Below, piece by piece: positions 8,001-14,769 of a stretch of DNA of 64,000 bases (the stretch's first letter is position 1; the number at the start of each line of letters is the position of its first letter). This DNA comes from Natronocella acetinitrilica. Lineage in GTDB: Bacteria; Pseudomonadota; Gammaproteobacteria; Nitrococcales; Aquisalimonadaceae. Where the stretch lies: positions 310,001 through 374,000 of the forward strand of contig NZ_JALJXV010000003.1 of the NCBI RefSeq assembly GCF_024170285.1, written 5' to 3'. Position numbers and translations under genes: made by a program. Under the pieces are notes generated by a model, which saw nothing but the letters and a program-made list of their open reading frames with translations, did not search any database and was not told where the DNA came from.

Positions 8001-8897
8001 CTGCGCAAGGCGCCTCTCTGCGGCGGCACGGTGGATGGCGACATCCTGCGCGGCGGTGCGCAGCGCATCGGCGCTCTCAAGGGTCGTGCGCGCGCTCTCG
8101 CGCAGCGAGAGCAACGTGGTGAGCCCGGCGTGGTTGCCGACCCAGCGCCGCAGCAGCTCGGGGTCGAGGTTGATGCGCGAGAGCGCGTCCTCGGAGTGCG
8201 CGGGGTTGGCGCTTGCGGCCTGCTCGAAGAGCAGCCGCCGCAAAAGCCGCTCGTCGATGTGGTTATGGAGCGTCGCGGTGAGGATGGTGTGGATGTTGCC
8301 AAGCGACTGCCCGGAGAGCGCACCGGTGCCGTGGAGCACGTTGAACTGCCGCGCCGCCTCCGTTCTGCCGCGCTCCCGGGCGCTGCCGAAGACGAGGTTG
8401 CGGTAGGCGGTGTAGGAGGTGCAGGGCTCGACCAGGCGGCCCTCTGCGCGGGCGCGTGCGGCAAGCTCCTCGCTCGGCAGGAAGCTGTCATCCGGGGCAA
8501 TGAAAAGCGCCGGGTCGTAAGCGCCTGCGATCAGCAGCGCGCGAAGCCCCTCCTGACGGGGGTTGGGGATGAAAACGGCCATCTGCTCGCCGCGCTGCGT
8601 GCGATAGCCAAAGACGATCGCACTGCCGGCGCGCGGCAGGTAGTAGTGGGCAAAGGAGAGCAGTCCGCCCTCCCGCCCGGGGCGCACCAGGCGCCGGGGC
8701 TCAGCGCCGAAGAAAAGTGGCAGCAGCCGCAGCAGGCTGGTCTTGCCGGTGCTGTTGCGCCCGGTGATGCTCAAGTGCCCATCGATGGTGAGCTCGGAGG
8801 CGGTGCGCGGCAGGTAGGAGTCAAGCAGCACCACGCGGCAGATGCCAAGTGGGTTCGTCGCTGCGCTCATCTCCCCGGCGGCGTTGTCATCGTGCAT
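5028..8897 (-). CDS. jetC: JetC/MksB-type SMC ATPase of a Wadjet system
   Basis: A 1,289-residue SMC-like ATPase and the largest gene in the window. The N-terminal head has a Walker A (ITGRNSTGKTSLLRL, residues about 44-58). Residues about 270-1000 are long charged coiled coil broken by a probable hinge region. The C-terminal head has an ABC-signature-like FSSGIG (from about 1159) and a Walker B (VPWMLDE, D1192-E1193). In Wadjet the JetC dimer extrudes DNA loops and recognises small circular DNA. The start at 8897 is preceded by GGGACGGG; an internal ATG at 8870 is a less likely alternative. jetC leads the operon here. From memory the published order is jetA-jetB-jetC-jetD, so C-B-A-D is unusual. 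Transcription may come from the promoter at 9502, through the preceding gene. Confidence 0.9.
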   Translation of the reverse strand: MHDDNAAGEMSAATNPLGICRVVLLDSYLPRTASELTIDGHLSITGRNSTGKTSLLRLLPLFFGAEPRRLVRPGREGGLLSFAHYYLPRAGSAIVFGYRTQRGEQMAVFIPNPRQEGLRALLIAGAYDPALFIAPDDSFLPSEELAARARAEGRLVEPCTSYTAYRNLVFGSARERGRTEAARQFNVLHGTGALSGQSLGNIHTILTATLHNHIDERLLRRLLFEQAASANPAHSEDALSRINLDPELLRRWVGNHAGLTTLLSLRESARTTLESADALRTAAQDVAIHRAAAERRLAQSGEQLARAEKTITTQIALIGEIDGKYQLAQKAHEQARGAANDNKSAAESRIRGFRLSEQRLVERGIEDARAIAPSLADRRQAEEAAGNRLQLLKSENADIETALRAQCDAAQAHCAEQQRALRDEREQADAKAQQRRVALRERDRAALAALRERQREARSALAERLERANGQRADARANVRVADADAALIEAHQAMLSQQVALGRDIQEAQSRVNDAGRSHREAVERHQAEQAAQDARLAERRRKEEARNDLTEQLERRGTLLHFVREHAPQAEAQMSAVLSQGTALLLSETLSPARASSIESSLYGIEIDLSRLAPASSVDADLREALEQVTQRLEALRGELESGERAIADAERAARALAKAKSEADLALSRLRSQERALGDAERAKREEIEGSREAAVRAAKEAHAAADEAWQRADADLKEMIEAQRLEEETLVGDHDADGVALEAEISKALSVLSARAGALERARDEQVAAAEAAADKKRSERGVDERILLDAAEAVRLATAARKEAQEAKLLVEEWDMLQKQIDEERPGLEDTVQRLAAEIQALDRDWRAAAESLAERKSAAERMLQQARQEKESAEAAIGPLETLLAMPVTLEVDEVPEVQSVSLRAGLPIADLIASARRAGQAVAEGSQALRKHLAGFQRNFTRTQSAFLREFAASEGYADHAGSSEAAELLQAAGSIERLFGAADEIDPGARHLPDGSHGAKLEAIVAEFLVHQFELDGFVEGLEAVSREVRRQAATIQSAYRRLLSAIESVDAVEIEAAFDLSAIDGYHAAKRMSTALRAYAEERDRAGDTLLLPSEQLVTCTEALANYLAGHAHRRRNELWEAVQLAFTVTRMGGRERKHCRHGDTLVAAFSSGIGMLVAVTVLVGFLENQRRDAPIAVPWMLDELLALDEENIRQLLAAMEQERIYLMTTSPDVPAEVDPCFRRRYVLQSENARGERLAAPIFIESAPRAQAGDPFDVLDAGDTEALAVDGAHQEGSHHA

Positions 8898-8993
8898 GCG
8901 GCCCGTCCCATCGCTGCTGCGCCCAAAGGCGCACTCATGAAGTCTGCCCAGTATAGGCAGGTTGCCGTACAGACCAAAAAACGGTGGCCTGGC

Positions 8994-9473
8994 CTAGTCG
9001 CTGTAGACCGCGGCACGCCAGTCGTCGTGACTGGCGTAAGGGGCCCCCTCGAGGGCATAGCCACCGGCATCGGCGGCGAGCACCTCATCTGCACCCCAGG
9101 GCGTCTCGGCAAGCACCTGCGACAGGTAGTCCGGCGCAAAGCGGCGCGGAAAACGCAGCGCCCAGCAGACCTCGGGGGTCAGGCGAAGCAGCACGCGCAC
9201 CGGGCGGCTGGTGCGGGAGACAAGATTGGCGCCGGAGAGCGAGATCAGCGGCGTCGACAGGCTGCCACCGATGCCTGCCTCAACGGAGACACCGCAATGC
9301 AGGCAGGTCAGCCGATCGCGCCCCCAGGGCATGCCATGCCCGTCATGGTCAAAAAGTGACTCATGCGAACAGCCACGCACCTCGGCATGCACCAGCGCCT
9401 GGAGCTCCTCGATGGCAACCTGCACCATCGCATCGGCCTCGGCCAGCCGGGTCCGAAAGTCCGCATCTGCCAT
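8994..9473 (-). CDS. Hypothetical protein with a possible zinc-binding cluster
   Basis: A 159-residue unrecognised protein. The ATG at 9473 follows an ideal AGGAGGT with a 7-nt gap, which makes the GTG at 9482 unlikely. Residues about 38-68 contain C-S-H, several His/Asp residues and CLHCG, which could form a small zinc ribbon. The C-terminal half is beta-rich (RPVRVLLRLTPEVCWALRF). It has its own promoter (9502-9529) and lies 97 bp upstream of jetC in the same direction, so it may head the Wadjet transcript. A role in that system is only a positional inference. Confidence 0.6.
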   Translation of the reverse strand: MADADFRTRLAEADAMVQVAIEELQALVHAEVRGCSHESLFDHDGHGMPWGRDRLTCLHCGVSVEAGIGGSLSTPLISLSGANLVSRTSRPVRVLLRLTPEVCWALRFPRRFAPDYLSQVLAETPWGADEVLAADAGGYALEGAPYASHDDWRAAVYSD

Positions 9474-9501
9474 ACGATTCACCTCCTGTTGCGACCCTAT
9501 T

Positions 9502-9529
9502 ATTATACCTGTAATTAATTATAAGTCAA
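9502..9529 (-). promoter_or_regulatory. Sigma70 promoter of the shared TTGACT-16-TATAAT class
   Basis: Read on the minus strand: TTGACT (9524-9529), a 16-nt AT-rich spacer and TATAAT (9502-9507). It sits 29 bp before the ATG at 9473. It may also drive the Wadjet operon, since no promoter is evident in the 96 bp before jetC. Confidence 0.85.
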
Positions 9530-9563
9530 TGAAAAGGGCGACCGATGGCGTCCCTTTCTGAGA

Positions 9564-9569
9564 TATAAT
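9564..9569 (+). promoter_or_regulatory. -10 element for the P-loop kinase-like gene
   Basis: TATAAT at 9564-9569 lies 28 bp before the GTG at 9597, with AAAGGAGA as ribosome site. No good -35 hexamer is present at the expected distance, so the promoter may need an activator. Confidence 0.5.
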
Positions 9570-9596
9570 GGAGTAATAAGAAAGGAGACAGCTACC

Positions 9597-10520
9597 GTGA
9601 CCACCACCCGGATCATCAACCTGATTGGCGCGCCGTGCGCGGGCAAGTCCACCGTCGCGGCAGGGCTTTTTCATGCCATGAAGATGCGCGGCATGCGCGT
9701 TGAGCTCGTCACCGAGTTCGCCAAGGACGTGGTCTGGGACGGACACTTCTCGCTGCTCGAGGACCAGATCTTCGTCTTCGCCGAGCAGCACCGACGACTC
9801 AACCGCCTGGTCGGCAAGGTCGACTACATCATCACCGACAGCCCCCTGCTGCTCTCCGCCTTCTACCAGCCAGCGGGCTATCCGGAGACCTTCACGCCGA
9901 TGGTGGTCGACTTCTACCACCGCTACGACAACCGCCTCTACTACCTCGAGCGCACCGCCGACTACAGCGCCGATGGGCGCTTGCAGATGGAGCAGGAGGC
10001 CGATGAGATCGCCGCCGGGCTGCTCGCCTTTCTCGCCGGTACGGGGGTTGACTACACGCCGCTTGCAAGCGACCGCGAGGCGGTCGAGCGGATCCTGACG
10101 GACGTGCTCGCCGACTCGCCGGGGCGCACGCGCAGTGGCTACACAGCGGCGCTCGAGCCACTGATCGGCGCGCACCGCGCGCACCTGGGGCTCGACCCCG
10201 ATGACTGGTCACTGCCCGCGCTGGAGCGCTACAGTGGTGAGTTCCTGCTCGGGCTTTGTGGCGGCGAGCTGCGCTGCCTGCGCCTCGCCGCGGACTTCGA
10301 GCCGGACGCCCTCGTGGGCGAGGGTGCGGCGATCATGACCCGCGAGGCCTATGCGCGCGAGGCGATCATCGCCGAGAGCGAGACGATCATCCATGGCCGG
10401 GTTGGCAGCGTCGGCACGGTCAGTGCGGCGCGCGCAGGGGAAGTCCTTGCCGCACACTGCCGACACGCCCGGCGCCGCGCGCACCGGGCGCTCCAGGAGC
10501 CGATCCAGCTGCTGCGCTAG
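9597..10520 (+). CDS. Phage-type AAA/P-loop kinase-like ATPase
   Basis: A 307-residue protein with a clear N-terminal P-loop (IGAPCAGKST, residues about 7-16). This is followed by AAGLFHAMKMRGMRVELV-TEFAKD, a pattern typical of the AAA_28-like NTPases common in large phages. The first 170 residues resemble a nucleoside/nucleotide kinase fold, with IITDSPLL as the probable Walker B strand. The remaining 130 residues are a separate acidic domain I do not recognise. Substrate unknown; candidates include nucleotide or RNA-end phosphorylation. GTG start at 9597 with a good ribosome site. A likely phage-derived gene kept as cargo. Confidence 0.65.
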   Translation: MTTTRIINLIGAPCAGKSTVAAGLFHAMKMRGMRVELVTEFAKDVVWDGHFSLLEDQIFVFAEQHRRLNRLVGKVDYIITDSPLLLSAFYQPAGYPETFTPMVVDFYHRYDNRLYYLERTADYSADGRLQMEQEADEIAAGLLAFLAGTGVDYTPLASDREAVERILTDVLADSPGRTRSGYTAALEPLIGAHRAHLGLDPDDWSLPALERYSGEFLLGLCGGELRCLRLAADFEPDALVGEGAAIMTREAYAREAIIAESETIIHGRVGSVGTVSAARAGEVLAAHCRHARRRAHRALQEPIQLLR

Positions 10521-10533
10521 CCCCGCCGTCGGG

Positions 10534-10989
10534 CTAGTGCGCCGCGATCCCCGAGCCCTCGCCGCGGGTGGTGAGCTCGAGCGTCAGTCTGAGCCCAAGG
10601 GCGGCGAGCGCCCGCTCGATATCCTCAAGCCGCGCCCGCTTATCCGGGTCAAGCAGCCGCGCGGCGCTCTTTGCGTTCATCCCAAGGGCCCCGCCAAGCT
10701 CCGCCGCCGAGCGCACACCGGTGCGCTGCATCGCGAAGTACAGCGCAAGCTTGGCGGCAAGCCAACCGGGCACCGGCACCGAGGTGTCCCCGCTCTCCGG
10801 GGCCGGGGCAGGCAGCGGCGCGCCGATCTTCAGCCGCGTGGCCAGCGCCTCGGTGAGAATCTCGGTTGCCTGGCGATAGGCCTCGAGCTCCTCGCCCTGG
10901 GCGATTGGCGTATCGGGCAGGTCGGGGAAGGTGAGCTCAATCTCCTGGCCACCAGCGTAGCGCATCAGCGCGGGGTAGGAAAAACGCAT
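10534..10989 (-). CDS. hicB: HicB-family antitoxin-like protein, no HicA partner seen
   Basis: A 151-residue protein from the ATG at 10989 with an AGGAGG ribosome site. The N-terminal half fits the HicB partial RNase H fold (RFSYPALMRYAGGQEIELTF, then FPDLPDTPIAQGE and a long helix). The C-terminal part is a helix-turn-helix (AELGGALGMNAKSAARLLDP with DIERALAALG), as in HicB antitoxins that repress their own operon. HicA, the roughly 60-residue mRNA interferase partner, is not found on either side, so this may be an orphan regulator. The gene converges tightly on the upstream kinase-like gene (13-bp gap). Confidence 0.75.
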   Translation of the reverse strand: MRFSYPALMRYAGGQEIELTFPDLPDTPIAQGEELEAYRQATEILTEALATRLKIGAPLPAPAPESGDTSVPVPGWLAAKLALYFAMQRTGVRSAAELGGALGMNAKSAARLLDPDKRARLEDIERALAALGLRLTLELTTRGEGSGIAAH

Positions 10990-11175
10990 AACGAGTCCTC
11001 CTTGGCGTTTTGACCGGGCCCCTGTCCCGGGCGGAACCATAAGCCATGGCCCTTCCGGCAAGGTAGTGCAGGTGCTGGGCTTTTGCCAGTCTTCGGCAGG
11101 CAGGCCGCGGGCGGGGCTGCGGGTGCGGCCCAAAAGGCGCTAGACTCCCCGGAGGACAGCGGCAGGGGAGTGGCA

Positions 11176-11718
11176 ATGGGACGGGTGATTCGACTCGATG
11201 CGTACTGCGCGATTGCCGCGTTGCGGGCGCTGATCGGCACAGAAGAGCCTGCGCGGCAAACACCGGGTCCCGGAATCGAGCTCTCCCTGTGGGATCTGCG
11301 CGCGGACTGCGGGCTCTCGCGTCGCGCCGACCCCCTGGAGCTCATCTCGCTCGCCGGGACGCTCGGCGAGCAGCGCGATGTCGCACGGCAGGTGCTTGAG
11401 CGCGGCCTCTTCGCGCTTGCCGATCGCGACGCCGAGGGCGCGCTTGAGGCGCGCGAGGCGGTGCTCTACAGCCGAGCGCTGGTGCACTATGTGGCGAGCA
11501 CGACGAGCTTCATGGCGGCAGCGAGCGATGGCCCGCTCGAGGACTGCCTGTTCCTGGTTGTGCTCTGCGCCGACGGGGGCTCGGGGGCGCGTGCGCTTTG
11601 CGTCGCGCTCCCGGGGCTTTGTGCGCCGCTCAGCCACGCGCAGCTGGTCCGCGTCGCTCAACGTGCGGCAGCGCTTGCCGGCGCGGGCGAGGGCGCCTGT
11701 GCCCCCACCCGCGGCTAG
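11176..11718 (+). CDS. Hypothetical protein (180 aa)
   Basis: An unrecognised 180-residue, Ala- and Leu-rich soluble protein. The ATG at 11176 follows GGGGAGTGGCA, a good ribosome site. Upstream longer starts run into the divergent control region. It is predominantly helical (DVARQVLERGLFALADRD, EAREAVLYSRALVHYVAS), followed by a beta/alpha segment (CLFLVVLCADGG-SGARALCVALPGL). A TAGACT box at 11141-11146 could be its -10 element. It converges on the next gene with a 3-bp gap. Confidence 0.55.
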   Translation: MGRVIRLDAYCAIAALRALIGTEEPARQTPGPGIELSLWDLRADCGLSRRADPLELISLAGTLGEQRDVARQVLERGLFALADRDAEGALEAREAVLYSRALVHYVASTTSFMAAASDGPLEDCLFLVVLCADGGSGARALCVALPGLCAPLSHAQLVRVAQRAAALAGAGEGACAPTRG

Positions 11719-11721
11719 TCT

Positions 11722-12285
11722 TCACGCCCCGGGCGAGTGAGGGCGCGCGCGGTACTGCTGTCTGCGGTTATTCTTCCAGCCCGAGCGCTCACCGCGCAGC
11801 GGCGCGTCGAAGTCATCGAGGGTGTGGCGCACGTAGGCCGCGCGGCGCGCGCGCACTAGTGCGTCCCGACCAAGGCCAAGCGCCCCGGCCTGGTCACGGG
11901 TGGCCGCATCGGCGCGAAGCTCCTGGCGGGCGCTGTGGCGGACGTTGCGATAGCCACCGGTGTTGGCGCGGCGTCGGCGTCGGCTCGGGCGACGGGTCAC
12001 GATGCGCTGCGCACCGGGGAGCGTGCGCGGGTCCCGGATGCGGCCATGGCCATCGCGCAGGCGAGCGCAGATACCGGCAGCGGTGAGGGTGATCTCGCCA
12101 AGGTGCAGGTGGCGCGGCACACAGAAGACCCGGGCAAGCGGGTCATGCGGCACGGGGCGAAAGTGCGGCCCGAAGTGGCGGTAGAAGTAGGACGGCACGC
12201 GGGCGCGAAACGTGTTCGCGTCGGCAAAGGCAATCCACTGCCCGCAGCGGGTCTCAAGCAGCAGGGGGGTGGGGTGGTTGATCAT
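11722..12285 (-). CDS. Hypothetical basic protein (187 aa)
   Basis: An unrecognised 187-residue protein, unusually rich in Arg (RRPSRRRRRAN near residues 97-107) compared with the acidic neighbours. Its N-terminal third is aromatic-rich and beta-like (LLLETRCGQWIAFAD, RVPSYFYRHFGPHF). It ends in a DDFD-PLRGERSGWKNNRR motif, a basic tail of the sort seen in small nucleic-acid-binding proteins of plasmids and phages. The ATG at 12285 has AGGAG upstream. It lies immediately beside the IS605 left end, so its promoter may have been altered by the insertion. Confidence 0.5.
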   Translation of the reverse strand: MINHPTPLLLETRCGQWIAFADANTFRARVPSYFYRHFGPHFRPVPHDPLARVFCVPRHLHLGEITLTAAGICARLRDGHGRIRDPRTLPGAQRIVTRRPSRRRRRANTGGYRNVRHSARQELRADAATRDQAGALGLGRDALVRARRAAYVRHTLDDFDAPLRGERSGWKNNRRQQYRARPHSPGA

Positions 12286-12363
12286 GGCGCTCTCCTAGTG
12301 AATGGTCACTAGATGAAGCCCGTGCGCCTCCGGCGTGCTGTTGCTGACCAAGTGCGCGACAAG

Positions 12364-12383
12364 CCCCGCCGTTCAGGGCGGGG
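12364..12383. repeat. IS605 left-end hairpin
   Basis: An inverted repeat with 7-bp GC arms (CCCCGCC and GGCGGGG) and a short loop, followed by AAGGAT. This is the subterminal structure recognised by IS200/IS605 TnpA. Confidence 0.8.
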
Positions 12384-12418
12384 AAGGATAGCGCCGGCGG
12401 CGCAGCCGCCCCTGCGGC

Positions 12419-12832
12419 TCAGGCCGGCGTCTGTTGCTGCTCGATGTACTGGCGCACGATGGAGATCGGCGCGCCACCACAGCTCGCCGCAAAGTAGGAG
12501 GGCGACCAAAGGACGCCCTTGAAGTAGCGACTCTGGATATCCGGGCGTTCCTTGCGCAGAAGGCGGCTGGACACGCCCTTGAGGCTGTTCACGAGGCTCG
12601 AGACGGCGATCTTTGGTGGATACTCGACCAGCAGGTGTACATGATCGTCCTCGCCATCCATTTCGATCAGGGCTGCATCGAAGTCGGTGCAGACGCGTGC
12701 GAAGATCGCGCGCAGTCGCTCGATGGCGTCGCCATCGAATACATTGCGGCGATACTTCGCCACAAAGACCAAATGCACGTGCATCTTGAAAACGCAGCGC
12801 CTACCGTGCCTCAAGTCGTTGTCAGTTGCCAT
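12419..12832 (-). CDS. tnpA: IS200/IS605-family Y1 transposase TnpA
   Basis: A 137-residue single-strand transposase. It has the early VHLVFVAKYRR block, the metal-binding HUH motif in DDHVHLLVEYPP, and the late SYFAASCGGAPISIVRQYIE block, whose Tyr is the catalytic nucleophile. Length matches the usual 130-150 residues. The start is the ATG at 12832, and longer frames run into the divergent tnpB. It excises and inserts the element at specific short target sequences. All key residues are present, so it is probably active. Confidence 0.95.
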   Translation of the reverse strand: MATDNDLRHGRRCVFKMHVHLVFVAKYRRNVFDGDAIERLRAIFARVCTDFDAALIEMDGEDDHVHLLVEYPPKIAVSSLVNSLKGVSSRLLRKERPDIQSRYFKGVLWSPSYFAASCGGAPISIVRQYIEQQQTPA

Positions 12833-12854
12833 AGGCCAAACTATAATAGAGGCT

Positions 12855-14078
12855 ATGAAGCGCCAGCAAGCTTTCAAGTTCGAGCTGCGCCCCAACGGCG
12901 AGCAGCAGCGCCAGATGCGCCGCTTCGCCGGCGCGTGCCGCTTCGTCTTCAACCGGGCGCTGGCGCTTCAGAAGGAGCGCTATCGGCAGGGCGAGAAGCA
13001 CCTCGGCTATGCGGGTCTCTGCAAGCTTCTCACCGAATGGCGCAACAGCGCCGAGACCGCCTGGCTGGCGGATGCGCCGGTGCACCCGCTGCAGCAGTCG
13101 CTGAAGGATCTCTGCCGGGCGTACACCCACTTCTTCGAGAAGCGCGCCGAGCGGCCGCGGTTCAGGAAGAAAGGGCTGTCCGAGAGCTTCCGCTACCCTG
13201 ACCCGAAGCAGCTCCGGCTCGACCAGGCGAACAGCCGCCTCTACCTGCCGAAGCTCGGGTGGCTTCGCTACCGCAACAGCCGGGGTGTGCTGGGCACGGT
13301 GAAAAATGTCACCGTCAGCCAGGCGGGTGGCAAATGGTTTGTGTCGATACAGACCGAGCGCGAGGTGCAGCAACCGCTGCCGCAAGCCGTCAGCGCGATC
13401 GGGATCGACATGGGCATCGCGCGTTTCGCAACGCTCTCGGACGGCACGTTCTATGCGCCACTGAACAGCTTCAGGCGCCACGAGCGGTCCCTGCGCAAGG
13501 CGCAGCAGGCCATGGGCCGCAAGACCAAATTCAGCAGCAACTGGAGGAAGGCAAAGGCGCGTATCCAGCGCATCCACACCCGGATCGGCAATGCCCGCCG
13601 CGACTACCTGCACAAGGCCACGACCACGATCAGCAAAAGCCACGCGATGGTGTGTATCGAGGAGCTGCAGGTGCGCAACATGTCGAAGTCGGCGGCGGGC
13701 TGCGTTGAGAAACCGGGGAGACATGTTCGGGCCAAGTCCGGCCTGAATAAGGCGATTCTCGATCAGGGATGGTTCGAGTTCCGCCGCCAGCTCGACTACA
13801 AGCTCGCGTGGAGCGGCGGATGCCTCATCGCCGTGGCGCCACAGAACACGAGCCGGACCTGCCCGCGCTGCGGCCATGTGTCGAAGGACAACCGGCGCAA
13901 GCAGGCACTGTTCGCGTGCCTGGACTGCGGCTTCGAGGAGCATGCGGACCTGGTCGGCGCCATCAATATTCTAAGGGCGGGACACGCCCGGTTCGCCTGT
14001 GAAGTGAGCGATGAAGTAATGTCGCCAGCAGCAGGAACCCACCGAAGCGACTCAGGGTACGCTCCATGCGTAGCCTGA
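12855..14078 (+). CDS. tnpB: RNA-guided nuclease TnpB (IS605 OrfB)
   Basis: A 407-residue TnpB, the ancestor-type of Cas12 nucleases. The N-terminal helix-turn-helix segment (residues 1-60) is typical. RuvC residues are intact: D185 in IGIDMGIARFATL, E269 in VCIEELQVRNM, and D365 in the HADLVGAINILRAG segment. A zinc finger uses CPRC (336-339) and CLDC (355-358). TnpB uses an RNA derived from its own 3' end and the right end of the element as guide to cut DNA at vacated sites. Start ATG 12855, 22 bp from the divergent tnpA. Confidence 0.95.
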   Translation: MKRQQAFKFELRPNGEQQRQMRRFAGACRFVFNRALALQKERYRQGEKHLGYAGLCKLLTEWRNSAETAWLADAPVHPLQQSLKDLCRAYTHFFEKRAERPRFRKKGLSESFRYPDPKQLRLDQANSRLYLPKLGWLRYRNSRGVLGTVKNVTVSQAGGKWFVSIQTEREVQQPLPQAVSAIGIDMGIARFATLSDGTFYAPLNSFRRHERSLRKAQQAMGRKTKFSSNWRKAKARIQRIHTRIGNARRDYLHKATTTISKSHAMVCIEELQVRNMSKSAAGCVEKPGRHVRAKSGLNKAILDQGWFEFRRQLDYKLAWSGGCLIAVAPQNTSRTCPRCGHVSKDNRRKQALFACLDCGFEEHADLVGAINILRAGHARFACEVSDEVMSPAAGTHRSDSGYAPCVA

Positions 14079-14084
14079 GCGCCG

Positions 14085-14121
14085 TAGGAATCATCGGCCT
14101 TCAGGCCGGTGAGGATGTCAA
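14085..14121 (+). ncRNA. Predicted omegaRNA/right-end RNA scaffold region of TnpB (3' portion)
   Basis: In IS605 elements the TnpB guide RNA spans the end of tnpB and the right end of the element, with the guide taken from flanking DNA just beyond it. Here the right-end hairpin (14095-14108) and TCAA end (14118-14121) are visible. The guide would begin at 14122. The 5' boundary of the RNA, probably inside tnpB, cannot be determined by eye. Confidence 0.5.
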
Positions 14122-14198
14122 ATGGTGCTCTCTTCTCCTGGGTTCGTGTTGCCTATCCGCCGGGGGCCCGCGCGCTGCGAGCCCGGCGGGTGGGTCCA

Positions 14199-14705
14199 TC
14201 AGCCGATAAAGAGGCTGCCGCCTGGTGCGATATGGGGAATCTCCCCAGCGGCGATGGCGCGCCTGACCGCCGCCTGGATGGCAGCCGCCATCTCGCCGCG
14301 TGCCACCACGGCATCGACACCCTCGCCATTCGCCACGGCGAAATCCGCATGCAGGAGGAGGTCAATGGCGGCGGGGACAACGGGGTCCTTGGCGCGTTTC
14401 GCGGCGATCGCGAACGTCTCGTCCACCTCATCGAGGTCTTCGGCGTCATCGAGATACGCCCGCAGGCTGCCATCATCGATCGCCCGGCGGATCAGTGTCT
14501 CGGCATACTCACGCGTCCAGTCACAGCTCGCCACTCCGGCATCGGGCACCACGTCGCGCAGGTCAAAGAGAAACCCCTCGCAGCCGTAGAAGTAGGTGCT
14601 CTGCATGTCCGGGTGGCGCTCATCAAAGGCAAACGAGATGACAAGCCCGCGGTGGGCGAGGAACGGCACGGCGGAGAAGGTGAACGCGGCGTTGATCGCT
14701 GCCAT
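14199..14705 (-). CDS. Hypothetical acidic protein (168 aa)
   Basis: An unrecognised 168-residue protein. The ATG at 14705 has AGAGGAG upstream, and the gene has its own strong promoter (14735-14762). The N-terminus is beta-rich (FTFSAVPFLAHRGLVISFAFDERH). The middle is very acidic (DDAEDLDEVDETF), and the C-terminal half is helical with alternating Ala and charged residues, ending PHIAPGGSLFIG. It has no signal peptide or membrane span. The IS605 element ends 78 bp downstream of its stop. Confidence 0.55.
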   Translation of the reverse strand: MAAINAAFTFSAVPFLAHRGLVISFAFDERHPDMQSTYFYGCEGFLFDLRDVVPDAGVASCDWTREYAETLIRRAIDDGSLRAYLDDAEDLDEVDETFAIAAKRAKDPVVPAAIDLLLHADFAVANGEGVDAVVARGEMAAAIQAAVRRAIAAGEIPHIAPGGSLFIG

Positions 14706-14734
14706 GGGAAGCTCCTCTGATGTCTGAGTCCTTT

Positions 14735-14762
14735 ATTATACAGACAATAAAATATAAGTCAA
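14735..14762 (-). promoter_or_regulatory. Sigma70 promoter of the shared TTGACT-16-TATAAT class
   Basis: On the minus strand TTGACT (14757-14762) and TATAAT (14735-14740) are 16 nt apart. It is located 30 bp upstream of the ATG at 14705 and within the 64-bp gap before the exonuclease stop codon. Confidence 0.85.
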
Positions 14763-14769
14763 TAAGGAA

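Larger units (their letters stand above)
12345..14121. mobile_element. IS605-type insertion sequence with divergent tnpA and tnpB
   Basis: A complete-looking element. The left subterminal hairpin is CCCCGCC/GGCGGGG at 12364-12383. tnpA (minus) and tnpB (plus) are divergent, the IS605 arrangement. The right hairpin is CGGCCT/AGGCCG at 14095-14108, followed by GAGGATGTCAA, ending in TCAA at 14118-14121, the right cleavage tetranucleotide of IS608. The exact left boundary is uncertain because I could not fix the left cleavage site. IS200/IS605 elements move as single strands through a Y1 transposase and leave no target duplication. Both genes are intact. Confidence 0.85.

Noticed and set aside
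2122-8897. Reading the SMC operon as housekeeping MukBEF or MksBEF
   Set aside because: A TOPRIM nuclease gene (jetD) is fused into the operon by overlap, which is the mark of the defence form (Wadjet/MksBEFG).
5670-9359. A 1,229-codon open frame on the plus strand opposite jetC
   Set aside because: It is the GC-rich mirror of the well-supported jetC gene. It lacks a ribosome site and a recognisable fold, and its composition follows third-position bias of the opposite strand.
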